Below are positions 1 through 6,349 of a DNA stretch of 8,617 nucleotides, piece after piece. Positions within the stretch are counted from its first letter, which is position 1, and each line of letters begins with the position of its first letter. The DNA comes from an uncultured Oscillospiraceae bacterium (GTDB lineage: Bacteria > Bacillota > Clostridia > Oscillospirales > Oscillospiraceae), in contig CAKUCT010000071.1 of assembly GCA_934643765.1 (NCBI GenBank), positions 1-8,617 of the forward strand, read 5' to 3'. The notes under the pieces are model-generated. The model had not been told where the DNA came from and ran no database searches. It saw nothing but the letters and a program-made list of their open reading frames with translations. Position numbers and translations under genes: made by a program.

Positions 1-542
1 GCCGTCGGCACATGCGTATGCGTGCCCCAGAGCGCAGAAATTTTTCCGTCCAGATAGTATGCCATCGCGAGCTTTTCACTCGTCGCCTCCGCGTGAAAGT
101 CCACGAAAACTGGCATTTTCCCAACATCCTTCAGAATCTTATCGACCACGCGGAACGGATTGTCCGGGCCGAAGTCCATATTGCACCGCCCGATCAGGTT
201 CACAACCGCGACCGGCCCCGCGCTCGTTTCAAATACGCCCCAGCCTCGTCCGGGAAGACTCGGCTGAAAATTGGCCGGCCGCAGGATATAGCCGCACTCA
301 TCCAGATACGGACAGATTTCCCGCCGGTTCCACGTGTGGTTCCCGAGCGTAATGACATCCGCTCCGGCGGAAAAGATGCGCTCGGCCTGCTGCGGCGTGA
401 GGCCGACGCCGCTGGCGTTCTCGCCGTTTACGACGCAAAAATCAATTCCGTGCAGCTTTTTCAGTCCCCGCAGATGCTTTTCCAGGCAGCAAAGGCCCGG
501 CGTGCCGACCACATCTCCAACCGCCATCACTCGAAGCTCCAT
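1..542 (-). CDS. ymdB: YmdB/TIGR00282-family metallophosphoesterase, C-terminus cut by window edge
   Basis: The visible 180 residues begin MELRVMAVGDVVG and carry the calcineurin-like metal-site motifs of the YmdB family: D10 in GDVVG, E41 and N42 in VNGENASG, N68 and H69 in GNHTWN, H150 in DFHAEATSEK, and H175 and H177 in GTHTHVPT. The spacing closely matches B. subtilis YmdB. The family is about 260 residues long, so roughly the last third lies beyond the left edge. In B. subtilis YmdB is a cytoplasmic phosphodiesterase active on 2',3'-cyclic AMP in vitro and affects biofilm and motility decisions; here the function is by homology only. The start is the ATG at 542-540, with GAGGAGG seven to eight bases upstream; a nearer ATG is out of frame. 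The usual upstream neighbour rny is on the same strand but about 5.8 kb away, so this gene probably uses its own promoter at 570-598. Confidence 0.95.
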   Translation of the reverse strand, partial: MELRVMAVGDVVGTPGLCCLEKHLRGLKKLHGIDFCVVNGENASGVGLTPQQAERIFSAGADVITLGNHTWNRREICPYLDECGYILRPANFQPSLPGRGWGVFETSAGPVAVVNLIGRCNMDFGPDNPFRVVDKILKDVGKMPVFVDFHAEATSEKLAMAYYLDGKISALWGTHTHVPT

Positions 543-569
543 ACCGCATTCCTCCTCGTGTTTTCTTTG

Positions 570-598
570 ATTATACCATTTCGCTTTCTTTTTGACTA
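570..598 (-). promoter_or_regulatory. Probable sigma-A promoter for ymdB (extended -10)
   Basis: Read on the minus strand there is a perfect TATAAT (575-570) preceded by TGG, which makes an extended -10 element. Seventeen bases further upstream is TAGTCA (598-593), a four-of-six match to the -35 consensus. Transcription would start near 563, about 20 bases before the ymdB start codon. The assignment is by motif only. It fits ymdB being separated from rny in this genome. Confidence 0.6.
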
Positions 599-607
599 TG
601 CTACAAT
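599..607 (+). promoter_or_regulatory. Possible extended -10 sigma-A promoter for the sigma-factor operon
   Basis: TGCTACAAT at 599-607 is an extended -10 element with a five-of-six hexamer. The -35 region at the normal spacing (about 579-584, TTTCGC) is poor, so activity would depend on the extended -10. It partly overlaps the -35 of the divergent ymdB promoter. It could supply basal transcription of the sigma operon independently of the ECF-type promoter at 626-651. Confidence 0.4.
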
Positions 608-625
608 GAAAAAAAGCAAGCGGCG

Positions 626-651
626 TGCAACCATATGAAAATTTTTGCGTC
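626..651 (+). promoter_or_regulatory. Candidate ECF-sigma autoregulatory promoter
   Basis: TGCAAC at 626-631 and CGTC at 648-651 are separated by 16 bases. This layout (an AAC-type -35 and a CGTC-type -10 with 16-17 bases between) is the established promoter form of Bacillus ECF sigma factors such as SigM, SigX and SigW. The start point would be near 658, giving a leader of about 25 bases before the sigma gene at 685. That this sigma factor recognises it is inference, based on position and the common habit of ECF sigma factors to activate their own operons. Confidence 0.5.
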
Positions 652-684
652 TTGATAAACAGATAGAAAAGAAGGGAGACTGTC

Positions 685-1245
685 ATGGAAGATTCCCAGA
701 TCATTGACCTGTACTGGGCCCGGTCGGAGCAGGCCGTACAGGAGACCGACAGCAAATACGGCAGCTACTGCCGCGCGATTGCGCATAATATTCTGAAAAA
801 TTTAGAGGATACCGAAGAGTGCGTGTCCGACACCTGGCTTCGCGCGTGGAACGCGATGCCGCCGCAGCGGCCGTCTGTTCTGTCCGCGTTCCTGGGCCGG
901 ATCACGCGCAACCTATCGCTCGACCGCTACAAGGCCGCGCGCGCGGAAAAACGCGGCGGGGACAGCTTCCCGGCGGCGCTCGACGAGCTCTCCGAGTGCG
1001 TCCCGGCAAAATCGAATGTAGAACAGACGATGGACGAACGCGAGCTGGGGCAGGCGATTGACCGTTTTCTGCGCACGATTCCGGAAAAGCAGTGCAGCCT
1101 CTTTCTGCGCCGGTACTGGTACGCCGAGTCCATTGCACAGATCGCCGGACGCTACACGATGAAGGAAAACACGGTCAAGTCGATGCTCTTCCGCACGCGC
1201 GAGCAGCTCCGAAATTTCCTGCAGAAGGAGGGCATTGCCGTATGA
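685..1245 (+). CDS. ECF-family RNA polymerase sigma factor
   Basis: This 186-residue protein has the two-domain build of ECF sigma factors, which redirect core RNA polymerase to a small stress or envelope regulon. Region 2 spans about residues 25-90, with YGSYCRAIAHNIL, then the ECVSDTWLRAWN stretch and the -10-binding helix ending FLGRITRNLSLDRYKAARAEKR. Region 4 spans about 120-178, with LRTIPEKQCSLFLRRYWY and the helix-turn-helix ESIAQIAGRYTMKENTVKSMLFRTREQL. There is no region 1.1 or 3, as expected. The start at 685 is fixed by AAGGGAG (672-678) six bases upstream. The stop codon overlaps the next start as ATGA, so the two genes are almost certainly translationally coupled and act as a pair. 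The pattern resembles sigma factors common in gut Clostridia; the signal and regulon are unknown. Confidence 0.95.
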   Translation: MEDSQIIDLYWARSEQAVQETDSKYGSYCRAIAHNILKNLEDTEECVSDTWLRAWNAMPPQRPSVLSAFLGRITRNLSLDRYKAARAEKRGGDSFPAALDELSECVPAKSNVEQTMDERELGQAIDRFLRTIPEKQCSLFLRRYWYAESIAQIAGRYTMKENTVKSMLFRTREQLRNFLQKEGIAV

Positions 1246-2501
1246 CGAAGCGGGAACAACAGGAAAAGCTTTTCCGGGCCATCGGCTTTGTGGGCGATGA
1301 TCTAATTCAGCGTGCCGATGCGCCGGTTGAAAAGCAGAAAGCAAACGTCCTATGGCTCAAATGGGCGGCGCTGGCCGCGTGCTGCGCGCTCGTGATCGGC
1401 CTTGCGTCAAAGCTTCCGCTCTGGGGCATGAAGAGCGAAAACGCGGCGAAGACCGCGACCATGACCATGGATACAGCATCGGCCAGCGCGCAGGAGTCGC
1501 CTGCCGAAGCGCCGGAGGCGACAGAGGAAACGACCGAAGAAGCCGCCGATGAAGCGCCTGCGGAAGAAGCACGAGCCGGGGAGGCAGGCTCCGGTCCGCG
1601 CAATGACACCGAGGCAGAGTGCGCCGGTGCAGTCTATGACGCAGAGCTTGCGCAGGAGCTTCTGGACACGACACTCGGTCCCGTGAAACTCGGTATGCCG
1701 TCTGCGGACGTGCGCTCGATTCTGGGCGCGCCCAAGGAGGACCGCGGCGAGTTCTATGTCTGCACGGACAAGGGCGATTACCGCTATGCGACTTGGGCGT
1801 ACAATCTGAGCAATGATCCGGATTATATCTGTGATGTATTGCTCCGTTTTGCCGACGTGGGAGACGGGCTTGTTCTGGACGAAATCATGACGTTCGGCAC
1901 CAGCGACTGGGCGCTTCCCACCGGCATCCGTAACGGCAGCAGCGCAGACGACGTGCTTGCCGCTTACCCGGACGCGCAGGTTCAGTACAACGGACCGGAC
2001 GGCGCGCTGAGCGCGGTTGTATTTGAGGCCGGTCATGTGCATCTGCATATCCTGATTGAAAATGACGTGGTCACAAGCATTTCGCTCGGCACGTACTATG
2101 AAGATCCGAGCTGGGAAGATGAATCCGCCGCCAGCGCGCCCGCCTACTCGTTTGCAAGCGCCAGCATCACGATGTATCAGAAGGATGCCAACGGCTGGCG
2201 CAGCCACACGCTCACAGGCAAGGATGCCAAACGCATCGAGGTCATCTGCGGCATAGAAGACCTCATGCCAATCGACGCCCTCCCCGCCCCCGCCTACTAC
2301 CTCGATTTCCAAAACGGCACGGTCGTGATGTTAGGGGAAGACCGCATTTCCGGCGCAGTGTATACCTGCGAAGACTTCGATGCTTTCCGGGCCGCAATGG
2401 AAGAAGGCGCGGACCCCACGCCGTATCTTGAGCTGCTTGAACAAGCGGAATTTCCTTATGGGACCGACGATGTGATCCGGGAACTGGCAGGGGAGAAATA
2501 A
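1242..2501 (+). CDS. Putative membrane anti-sigma/sensor partner with BamE-like extracellular repeats
   Basis: This 419-residue protein starts at the ATG of the ATGA overlap, with AAGGAGG (1225-1231) ten bases upstream. A longer open frame back to 1092 would lie inside the sigma gene and is rejected. The cytoplasmic segment of about 35 residues contains LFRAIGFVGDDLIQRAD, a pattern I associate with membrane proteins paired with clostridial ECF sigma factors; it has no HxxxCxxC zinc motif. A single transmembrane helix lies at about 41-56. Residues 66-126 form an acidic, Ala/Glu/Thr/Pro-rich low-complexity stalk. The outer part has two related modules, at about 145-220 (LGPVKLGMPSADVRSILGAP) and 226-284 (TGIRNGSSADDVLAAYPDA), resembling the BamE/SmpA beginning, then a third region at 308-386. 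Five cysteines lie in these outer modules. Gene position supports an anti-sigma or sensor role, but this is not proven; the outer ligand is unknown. A bidirectional terminator follows. Confidence 0.75.
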   Translation: MTKREQQEKLFRAIGFVGDDLIQRADAPVEKQKANVLWLKWAALAACCALVIGLASKLPLWGMKSENAAKTATMTMDTASASAQESPAEAPEATEETTEEAADEAPAEEARAGEAGSGPRNDTEAECAGAVYDAELAQELLDTTLGPVKLGMPSADVRSILGAPKEDRGEFYVCTDKGDYRYATWAYNLSNDPDYICDVLLRFADVGDGLVLDEIMTFGTSDWALPTGIRNGSSADDVLAAYPDAQVQYNGPDGALSAVVFEAGHVHLHILIENDVVTSISLGTYYEDPSWEDESAASAPAYSFASASITMYQKDANGWRSHTLTGKDAKRIEVICGIEDLMPIDALPAPAYYLDFQNGTVVMLGEDRISGAVYTCEDFDAFRAAMEEGADPTPYLELLEQAEFPYGTDDVIRELAGEK

Positions 2502-2502
2502 C

Positions 2503-2540
2503 AAAAAAGTCTCTGTATCAAACGATGCAGAGACTTTTTT
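2503..2540. terminator. Bidirectional intrinsic terminator between the sigma operon and queH
   Basis: An 11-bp stem (2509-2519 with 2524-2534, one T-G wobble) closes an AAAC loop. It is flanked by A6 on the left and T6 on the right, so it can end transcription from both directions. The queH stop codon (2541-2539) lies in the T run, so the two convergent genes share this element with almost no spare sequence. Confidence 0.9.
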
Positions 2541-3084
2541 ACGGAATAATTCTCGACGGCTTCTGGTAGCGCTCCTGCTCGGAAAAGACGCAGCCGCAGT
2601 ATTTCTGGATATAAAATCCGAGCTCTCTGGCCCTTGTCTGGCCGTCGCGGAACAGGGGACGGAAGTCCTGATAATAAAACTGCACGCCGTATTCCTCGCC
2701 CGCGCGGTAAGCGACGTCGCGCATGAGCTCGTGCTGCTGATAGGGGCTGATGAAAAGGGAAGACGTGAACGCGTCGAAGCCGCCCTCTTTTGCCATGCGC
2801 GCGGCCTCAAACAGCCGCATTTCATAGCACTTGACGCACCGGCCCGCAATATCCTCGGCAACCGCCCGCACAAACGGGCGAAGGCCGTAGTCATCGCGCA
2901 CCAGAAGCGGCAGCTCAATCGTCTTTGCATATTCCTGCAGACAGTTTCTGCGCGCGCGGTACTCGGTAAAGGGGTGAATGTTCGGGTTATACCAGTAGCC
3001 GGTCAGATCAATCCCGTCAGCCCGTAAAACGTCAATCGGCAGATTCGCGCACGGCGCACAGCAGATATGCATCAAAAGCTTCAT
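2539..3084 (-). CDS. queH: Epoxyqueuosine reductase QueH (DUF208)
   Basis: This 181-residue cytoplasmic protein matches QueH, the non-cobalamin enzyme that reduces epoxyqueuosine in tRNA to queuosine, the last step of Q modification at the wobble base of GUN-anticodon tRNAs. It starts MKLLMHICCAPC, with the N-terminal cysteines C8, C9 and C12. It then shows YWYNPNIHPFTEYRARR (30-46), RCVKCYEMRL with C83 and C86, and YCGCVFSEQER with C163 and C165. These conserved cysteines hold the family's iron-sulfur/metal centre and redox pair. The length is normal. The start at 3084 is chosen because GGAGG (3096-3092) sits seven bases upstream; an in-frame ATG at 3114 adds ten poorly family-like residues and falls within the predicted -10 of the promoter. 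No other queuosine gene is in view. The gene converges on the sigma operon and diverges from ade. Confidence 0.95.
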   Translation of the reverse strand: MKLLMHICCAPCANLPIDVLRADGIDLTGYWYNPNIHPFTEYRARRNCLQEYAKTIELPLLVRDDYGLRPFVRAVAEDIAGRCVKCYEMRLFEAARMAKEGGFDAFTSSLFISPYQQHELMRDVAYRAGEEYGVQFYYQDFRPLFRDGQTRARELGFYIQKYCGCVFSEQERYQKPSRIIP

Positions 3085-3109
3085 TCCATCGCCTCCAAAA
3101 TCCGAACCC

Positions 3110-3138
3110 AGCATAGCACATTTTCCGCGCCCTGTACA
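3110..3138 (-). promoter_or_regulatory. Possible promoter for queH
   Basis: On the minus strand, TGTACA (3138-3133) and TATGCT (3115-3110) are 17 bases apart, each a four-of-six match. The -10 is preceded by TGC, an extended -10. A start near 3103 would give a leader of about 19 bases. Moderate motif quality keeps this tentative. Confidence 0.45.
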
Positions 3139-3186
3139 GCCGCTTGTTCGCCATCCGTAAATTTTTGCGCCCGGGCCAAAAAGGGC

Positions 3187-3215
3187 TGGACAATTCCGAA
3201 AAGCAATAGTATAAT
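3187..3215 (+). promoter_or_regulatory. Sigma-A promoter for ade
   Basis: TGGACA at 3187-3192 (five of six) and a perfect TATAAT at 3210-3215 are separated by exactly 17 bases. Transcription should start near 3222, leaving a leader of about 78 bases before ade. I looked for purine-riboswitch core signatures in the leader and saw none. A small inverted repeat TTAAG/CTTAA at 3233-3247 lies just downstream of the start and could be an operator or chance. Confidence 0.75.
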
Positions 3216-3299
3216 TTGTGCTAATACCAGTGTTAAGCTGTACTTAATGCAGATCACACAGATACACGCCCACGCAGAGTCAAGAAAGGAAGATGCACT

Positions 3300-5036
3300 A
3301 TGGCCGTCCCAACTGAAAGCTACGCAGGAAAAATCCAGAGAAAGCTTCTGAAGAAGCAGAAGGTCATTGAAGCCGCCTCCGGCCGGAAAAAGGCCGATCT
3401 GGTTCTGAAAAACGCGACGTTTGTCAATGTATTCTCCAACGAGCTGAACACCTGCGACATCGCCTGCGCCAACGGGCTGATCGTCGGTCTCGGCCAGTAT
3501 GACGGAGAGGTCGAATACGATATGACCGGCAAGATTGTCTGCCCCGGCTTTGTCGACGCACACATCCATCTGGAGTCGAGTCTGGTCAGCCCAAAGGAAT
3601 TTGTCCGAGCCACACTGCCGCACGGCACAACAACCGTCATCACCGACCCCCACGAAATCACAAACGTCATGGGCACCGACGGCATTGACTACATGTTCCA
3701 GGCGACAGAAGGTCTTCCCATCGACGTGCGCTTTATGCTCCCGTCTTGCGTTCCGGCAACGCCGATGGACGAGTCGGGCGCAAACCTTGACTACCGCGCC
3801 ATCGATTCGTTCTATGACTACCCGAGAGTCCAGGGTCTGGCCGAGATGATGAATTCCTACGGCGTCATTCACAACGACGCGGAGGTCGTCTCCAAGATCG
3901 TCGCCGCGCAGGCTCACCACAAGAAAATCGACGGCCACGCGCCGGGCCTTGTCGGAAAAGATCTGGACACCTATGTCGCGGCCGGCGTTTACTCTGACCA
4001 CGAGTGCTCAACGATGGAAGACGCGCTGGAAAAGCTCAAGCGCGGCCAGTTCATTATGATCCGCGAGGGCACCGCGGCCCGGAATCTGGAGGCTCTGGCC
4101 GGGCTTTTGACCCCGCAGTACGCCGAACGCTGCATGTTCTGCACCGACGACAAACATCCGAATGACTTGCTTGAAAAGGGCCACATTGACTATATCTGCC
4201 GCGAGGCCATCAATAAATACGGCGCAGACCCGATTCTGACCGTCAAGGTTGCCTGCCACCACGCCTCGCGCTACTTCCTGCTCAATAACCGCGGCGCCAT
4301 TGCTCCCGGGTATCTGGCCGACTTTGCGATCATCGATAATTTCAAAGATTTTAATGTCCAGATGGTTTTCAAAAAGGGCGAGCTGTATTATAATAACGGC
4401 GTGCTCAAGGACTTCCCCGCGCCCGCGATTGAGGAGTATCTGGAGCAGCGCGCGCACGACACCTTCCACGTCCGTCATCTCACGGAAGATGACTTCCGCG
4501 ACGCGCGGCAGCGCGGCGTCATCGGCATGATTCCCGGCGAGATCGTCACAACCGACAACGGCTACGCCGACCACGTGGATCTGGAGAAGGACATTCTCAA
4601 GATTGCCGTCGTTGAGCGCCACAAAAATACCGGTCACATCGGCTTGGGCTACATCCAGGGCTACGGCCTCAAGGGCGGCGCGGTTGCGACCTCTATCTCC
4701 CACGACTCGCACAACATCATTGTCGTCGGCACCAACTCGGCTGATATGGCCTTCGCCGCCAACTACATCGTCGAGCACCACGGCGGCATCGTCGTCGTCA
4801 AAGACGGCAAAGTGCTTGCAAGCGTCGTGCTGGAAATTGCCGGCATTATGTCTGACGAGCCGCTGACGAAGATGAATGAGGAGCTCGAAGCGGCAAAGGC
4901 CGCCGCCTTTGGCCTCGGCGTCAGCCGCGGCATCGACCCGTTCATGACGCTCAGCTTCATGGCCCTGCCGGTTATTCCGACGCTGCGCATCACCACGCGC
5001 GGCATCATCGATGTAAACACGCAGCAGTACATCTGA
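3300..5036 (+). CDS. ade: Adenine deaminase (AdeC family)
   Basis: The 578-residue product has the length of B. subtilis AdeC (about 577) and converts adenine plus water to hypoxanthine and ammonia in purine salvage. The N-terminal part is an amidohydrolase-superfamily TIM barrel: GFVDAHIHLESS gives H88 and H90, DPHEITNVMG gives H118, GHAPGL gives H213, SDHECS gives H234 and E235, and FCTDDKHPNDLL gives the catalytic-type aspartates D283 and D284. The family binds Mn or Fe. REGTAARNL and HHASRYFLLNNRGAIAPGYLADFAII complete the fold. The adenine-deaminase-specific C-terminal domain covers about residues 400-575, with VVERHKNTGHIGLGYIQGYGLKGGAVATSISHDSHNI. All key residues are present. The start follows AAGGA (3286-3290) with a nine-base spacer; another ATG at 3293 is out of frame and too close. 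It has a strong promoter upstream. Downstream is an amidohydrolase after a hairpin, possibly in the same transcript. Confidence 0.97.
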   Translation: MAVPTESYAGKIQRKLLKKQKVIEAASGRKKADLVLKNATFVNVFSNELNTCDIACANGLIVGLGQYDGEVEYDMTGKIVCPGFVDAHIHLESSLVSPKEFVRATLPHGTTTVITDPHEITNVMGTDGIDYMFQATEGLPIDVRFMLPSCVPATPMDESGANLDYRAIDSFYDYPRVQGLAEMMNSYGVIHNDAEVVSKIVAAQAHHKKIDGHAPGLVGKDLDTYVAAGVYSDHECSTMEDALEKLKRGQFIMIREGTAARNLEALAGLLTPQYAERCMFCTDDKHPNDLLEKGHIDYICREAINKYGADPILTVKVACHHASRYFLLNNRGAIAPGYLADFAIIDNFKDFNVQMVFKKGELYYNNGVLKDFPAPAIEEYLEQRAHDTFHVRHLTEDDFRDARQRGVIGMIPGEIVTTDNGYADHVDLEKDILKIAVVERHKNTGHIGLGYIQGYGLKGGAVATSISHDSHNIIVVGTNSADMAFAANYIVEHHGGIVVVKDGKVLASVVLEIAGIMSDEPLTKMNEELEAAKAAAFGLGVSRGIDPFMTLSFMALPVIPTLRITTRGIIDVNTQQYI

Positions 5037-5059
5037 GCAAACACAAATCCATATATATT

Positions 5060-5091
5060 GCGGGCAGACGGAAAACCGTCTGCCCGCTTTT
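5060..5091 (+). terminator. Strong hairpin with short T run after ade (terminator or partial attenuator)
   Basis: A perfect 12-bp GC-rich stem (5060-5071 with 5076-5087) closes an AAAA loop and is followed by only four T residues. It lies 24 bases after the ade stop and ends 17 bases before the next start codon. It probably ends ade transcription at least partly. No other promoter is obvious before the next gene, so readthrough could make that gene the weaker distal member of an operon. Confidence 0.75.
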
Positions 5092-5108
5092 CAGAAAGGA
5101 AGAGGGAT

Positions 5109-6185
5109 ATGACAAACGAACAGCTCCGGCTGATTGAGGACCTCCGCCACGCACTGCATGCCTGCCCGGAGCGCTCGGGGCAGGAGACACAGACAAAGGC
5201 GCTGATGCAGGAATTTCTGCACGCGCACACGACGCTGGAGCTTCAGCCCTGCGGCGATGGCTTCTATGCCGCGCACCGCGAAGAAAATCCCATAAAGCCC
5301 GCCCTTGCCCTGCGCGCAGACTATGACGCTCTGGCGACCGTGGACGGCGGCGCGGCGCATCTTTGCGGCCATGACGGCCATGCGGCCGGCCTCTGCGCCG
5401 CGGCGCTGCTTCTGGAGGGACAGCACGTGGGCCGGAACGTTTTCCTGCTCTTCCAGCCCGCCGAGGAAACCGGCGCGGGCGCGGTGCCCTGCTGCGAGCT
5501 GTTTGAAAAAGAGCGCGTCGCGGAAATCTACGGTCTTCATAACCTGCCGGGCTTCCCGGAAGGCGTTGTCTATACCCGGCCCGGCACGTTTGCCTGCGCC
5601 TCGCGCGGCGTGACGCTCCGCTTCCAGGGCGCGCCCACACACGCAGCCTACCCCGAAAACGGCAATAACCCGGCGCTTGCCGTCGGAAAGCTTCTCTGCG
5701 CGCTGCCGGAACTCGCCGACCCGGCGCATTACACCGGTATGACGCTCTGCACCGTCATCGGCGCCGAGCTCGGCGAAAAAGCCTTCGGCGCGGCCTGCGC
5801 GCAGGCGGAGCTCTGGCTGACGCTGCGCGCCGAGCACAATGCAGATCTGGAAACACTCCGAACCGCCGTTCTCGGCTGCGCGAAGGCGCTCGCGGAGGAA
5901 GCCTCGCTCGGCTTCTGCTTTGAAGAGCAGGACGTCTTCCCCGCGACGGAAAACGATCCCGCCTGCGCGCAGAAGGTGCTCTCGCTCTGCCATGGGCAGC
6001 TGCTGGACGTTCCGATGCGCTGGAGCGAGGACTTCGGCCATTATCTTCTGAAGATTCCCGGCGCATTTTTCGGCATCGGCGCAGGCGAAAATTACGCGCC
6101 GCTGCACACCAGGGACTACGAATATCCAGACAGCCTTCTTGCGCCGACCGCCGACGCGTTCTGGAATCTGATTCAGCATGCGTAA
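5109..6185 (+). CDS. M20 (M20D-like) metallo-amidohydrolase/peptidase
   Basis: This 358-residue protein belongs to the M20 dizinc amidohydrolase family, closest by motif to the M20D group (hippurate hydrolase, N-acyl-amino-acid amidohydrolases). Motifs in order are LRADYDAL (68-75), CGHDGH with ligands C86 and H88, PAEETGAG with catalytic E119 and ligand E120, GLHNLPG with H144, PTHAAYPENGNNP in the lid domain, and PLHTRDYEYPD with H333 near the C-terminus. The expected metal and catalytic residues are all present. It is a little shorter than the usual 380-400 residues. It has no signal peptide and is likely cytoplasmic. Start at 5109: AAGGA lies eight bases upstream; a TTG-initiated extension to 5058 would run through the hairpin and is rejected. 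The substrate cannot be read from sequence; the adjacent ade is suggestive of nitrogen salvage but not decisive. Confidence 0.93.
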   Translation: MTNEQLRLIEDLRHALHACPERSGQETQTKALMQEFLHAHTTLELQPCGDGFYAAHREENPIKPALALRADYDALATVDGGAAHLCGHDGHAAGLCAAALLLEGQHVGRNVFLLFQPAEETGAGAVPCCELFEKERVAEIYGLHNLPGFPEGVVYTRPGTFACASRGVTLRFQGAPTHAAYPENGNNPALAVGKLLCALPELADPAHYTGMTLCTVIGAELGEKAFGAACAQAELWLTLRAEHNADLETLRTAVLGCAKALAEEASLGFCFEEQDVFPATENDPACAQKVLSLCHGQLLDVPMRWSEDFGHYLLKIPGAFFGIGAGENYAPLHTRDYEYPDSLLAPTADAFWNLIQHA

Positions 6186-6312
6186 AGTGTAAATTATACT
6201 AACCTCGTAGCGTTTCACCATCCGAAAACGGCAAAGTAAAATCAAAATCTATTTTATCCGGCGGCTTCCGGCCGGACAGGCCAGCCGTTGACAGCTTTGC
6301 TGCCATCCCGTC
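6186..6312. other. Short intergenic spacer without a recognisable gene
   Basis: This 127-base stretch follows the amidohydrolase stop and precedes the terminator. It contains a weak inverted repeat, TCCGGC (6257-6262) with GCCGGA (6271-6276), and a lone TTGACA-like hexamer without a matching -10. I see no small open frame with a ribosome site and no tRNA-like fold. It is probably the 3' untranslated end of the amidohydrolase transcript. Confidence 0.5.
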
Positions 6313-6347
6313 AAAAAAATCCTCAACCTTTCGGTTGAGGATTTTTT
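6313..6347. terminator. Bidirectional intrinsic terminator between the amidohydrolase and rny
   Basis: A ten-bp stem, ATCCTCAACC (6319-6328) with its complement at 6333-6342, closes a TTTC loop. A run of seven A on the left and six T on the right make it functional on both strands and extend the pairing. The rny stop codon (6352-6350) is two bases beyond, so the convergent genes share it. Confidence 0.92.
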
Positions 6348-6349
6348 AC

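Noticed and set aside
12..638. A plus-strand open frame of 208 codons over ymdB.
   Set aside because: The opposite strand encodes YmdB with every metal-site motif, so this is its shadow.
1092..1241. A 50-codon upstream extension of the sigma partner gene.
   Set aside because: It lies wholly inside the sigma-factor reading frame; AAGGAGG and the ATGA junction mark 1242 as the start.
1407..2312. A 301-codon minus-strand open frame over the sigma partner gene.
   Set aside because: There is no ribosome site or family resemblance, and the plus-strand frame is anchored by the ATGA overlap and a strong ribosome site.
3222..3299. A purine riboswitch in the ade leader.
   Set aside because: The leader is about 78 bases and lacks the conserved core and pairing expected of the purine aptamer.
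5091..6245. A 384-codon minus-strand open frame over the amidohydrolase.
   Set aside because: It is antisense to a gene with all M20 motifs intact, and its translation shows no recognisable family. High GC content makes such shadows common.
6257..6293. A promoter or small RNA gene in the spacer after the amidohydrolase.
   Set aside because: The TTGACA-like hexamer has no -10 partner, and the GC-rich inverted repeat is only six bp.
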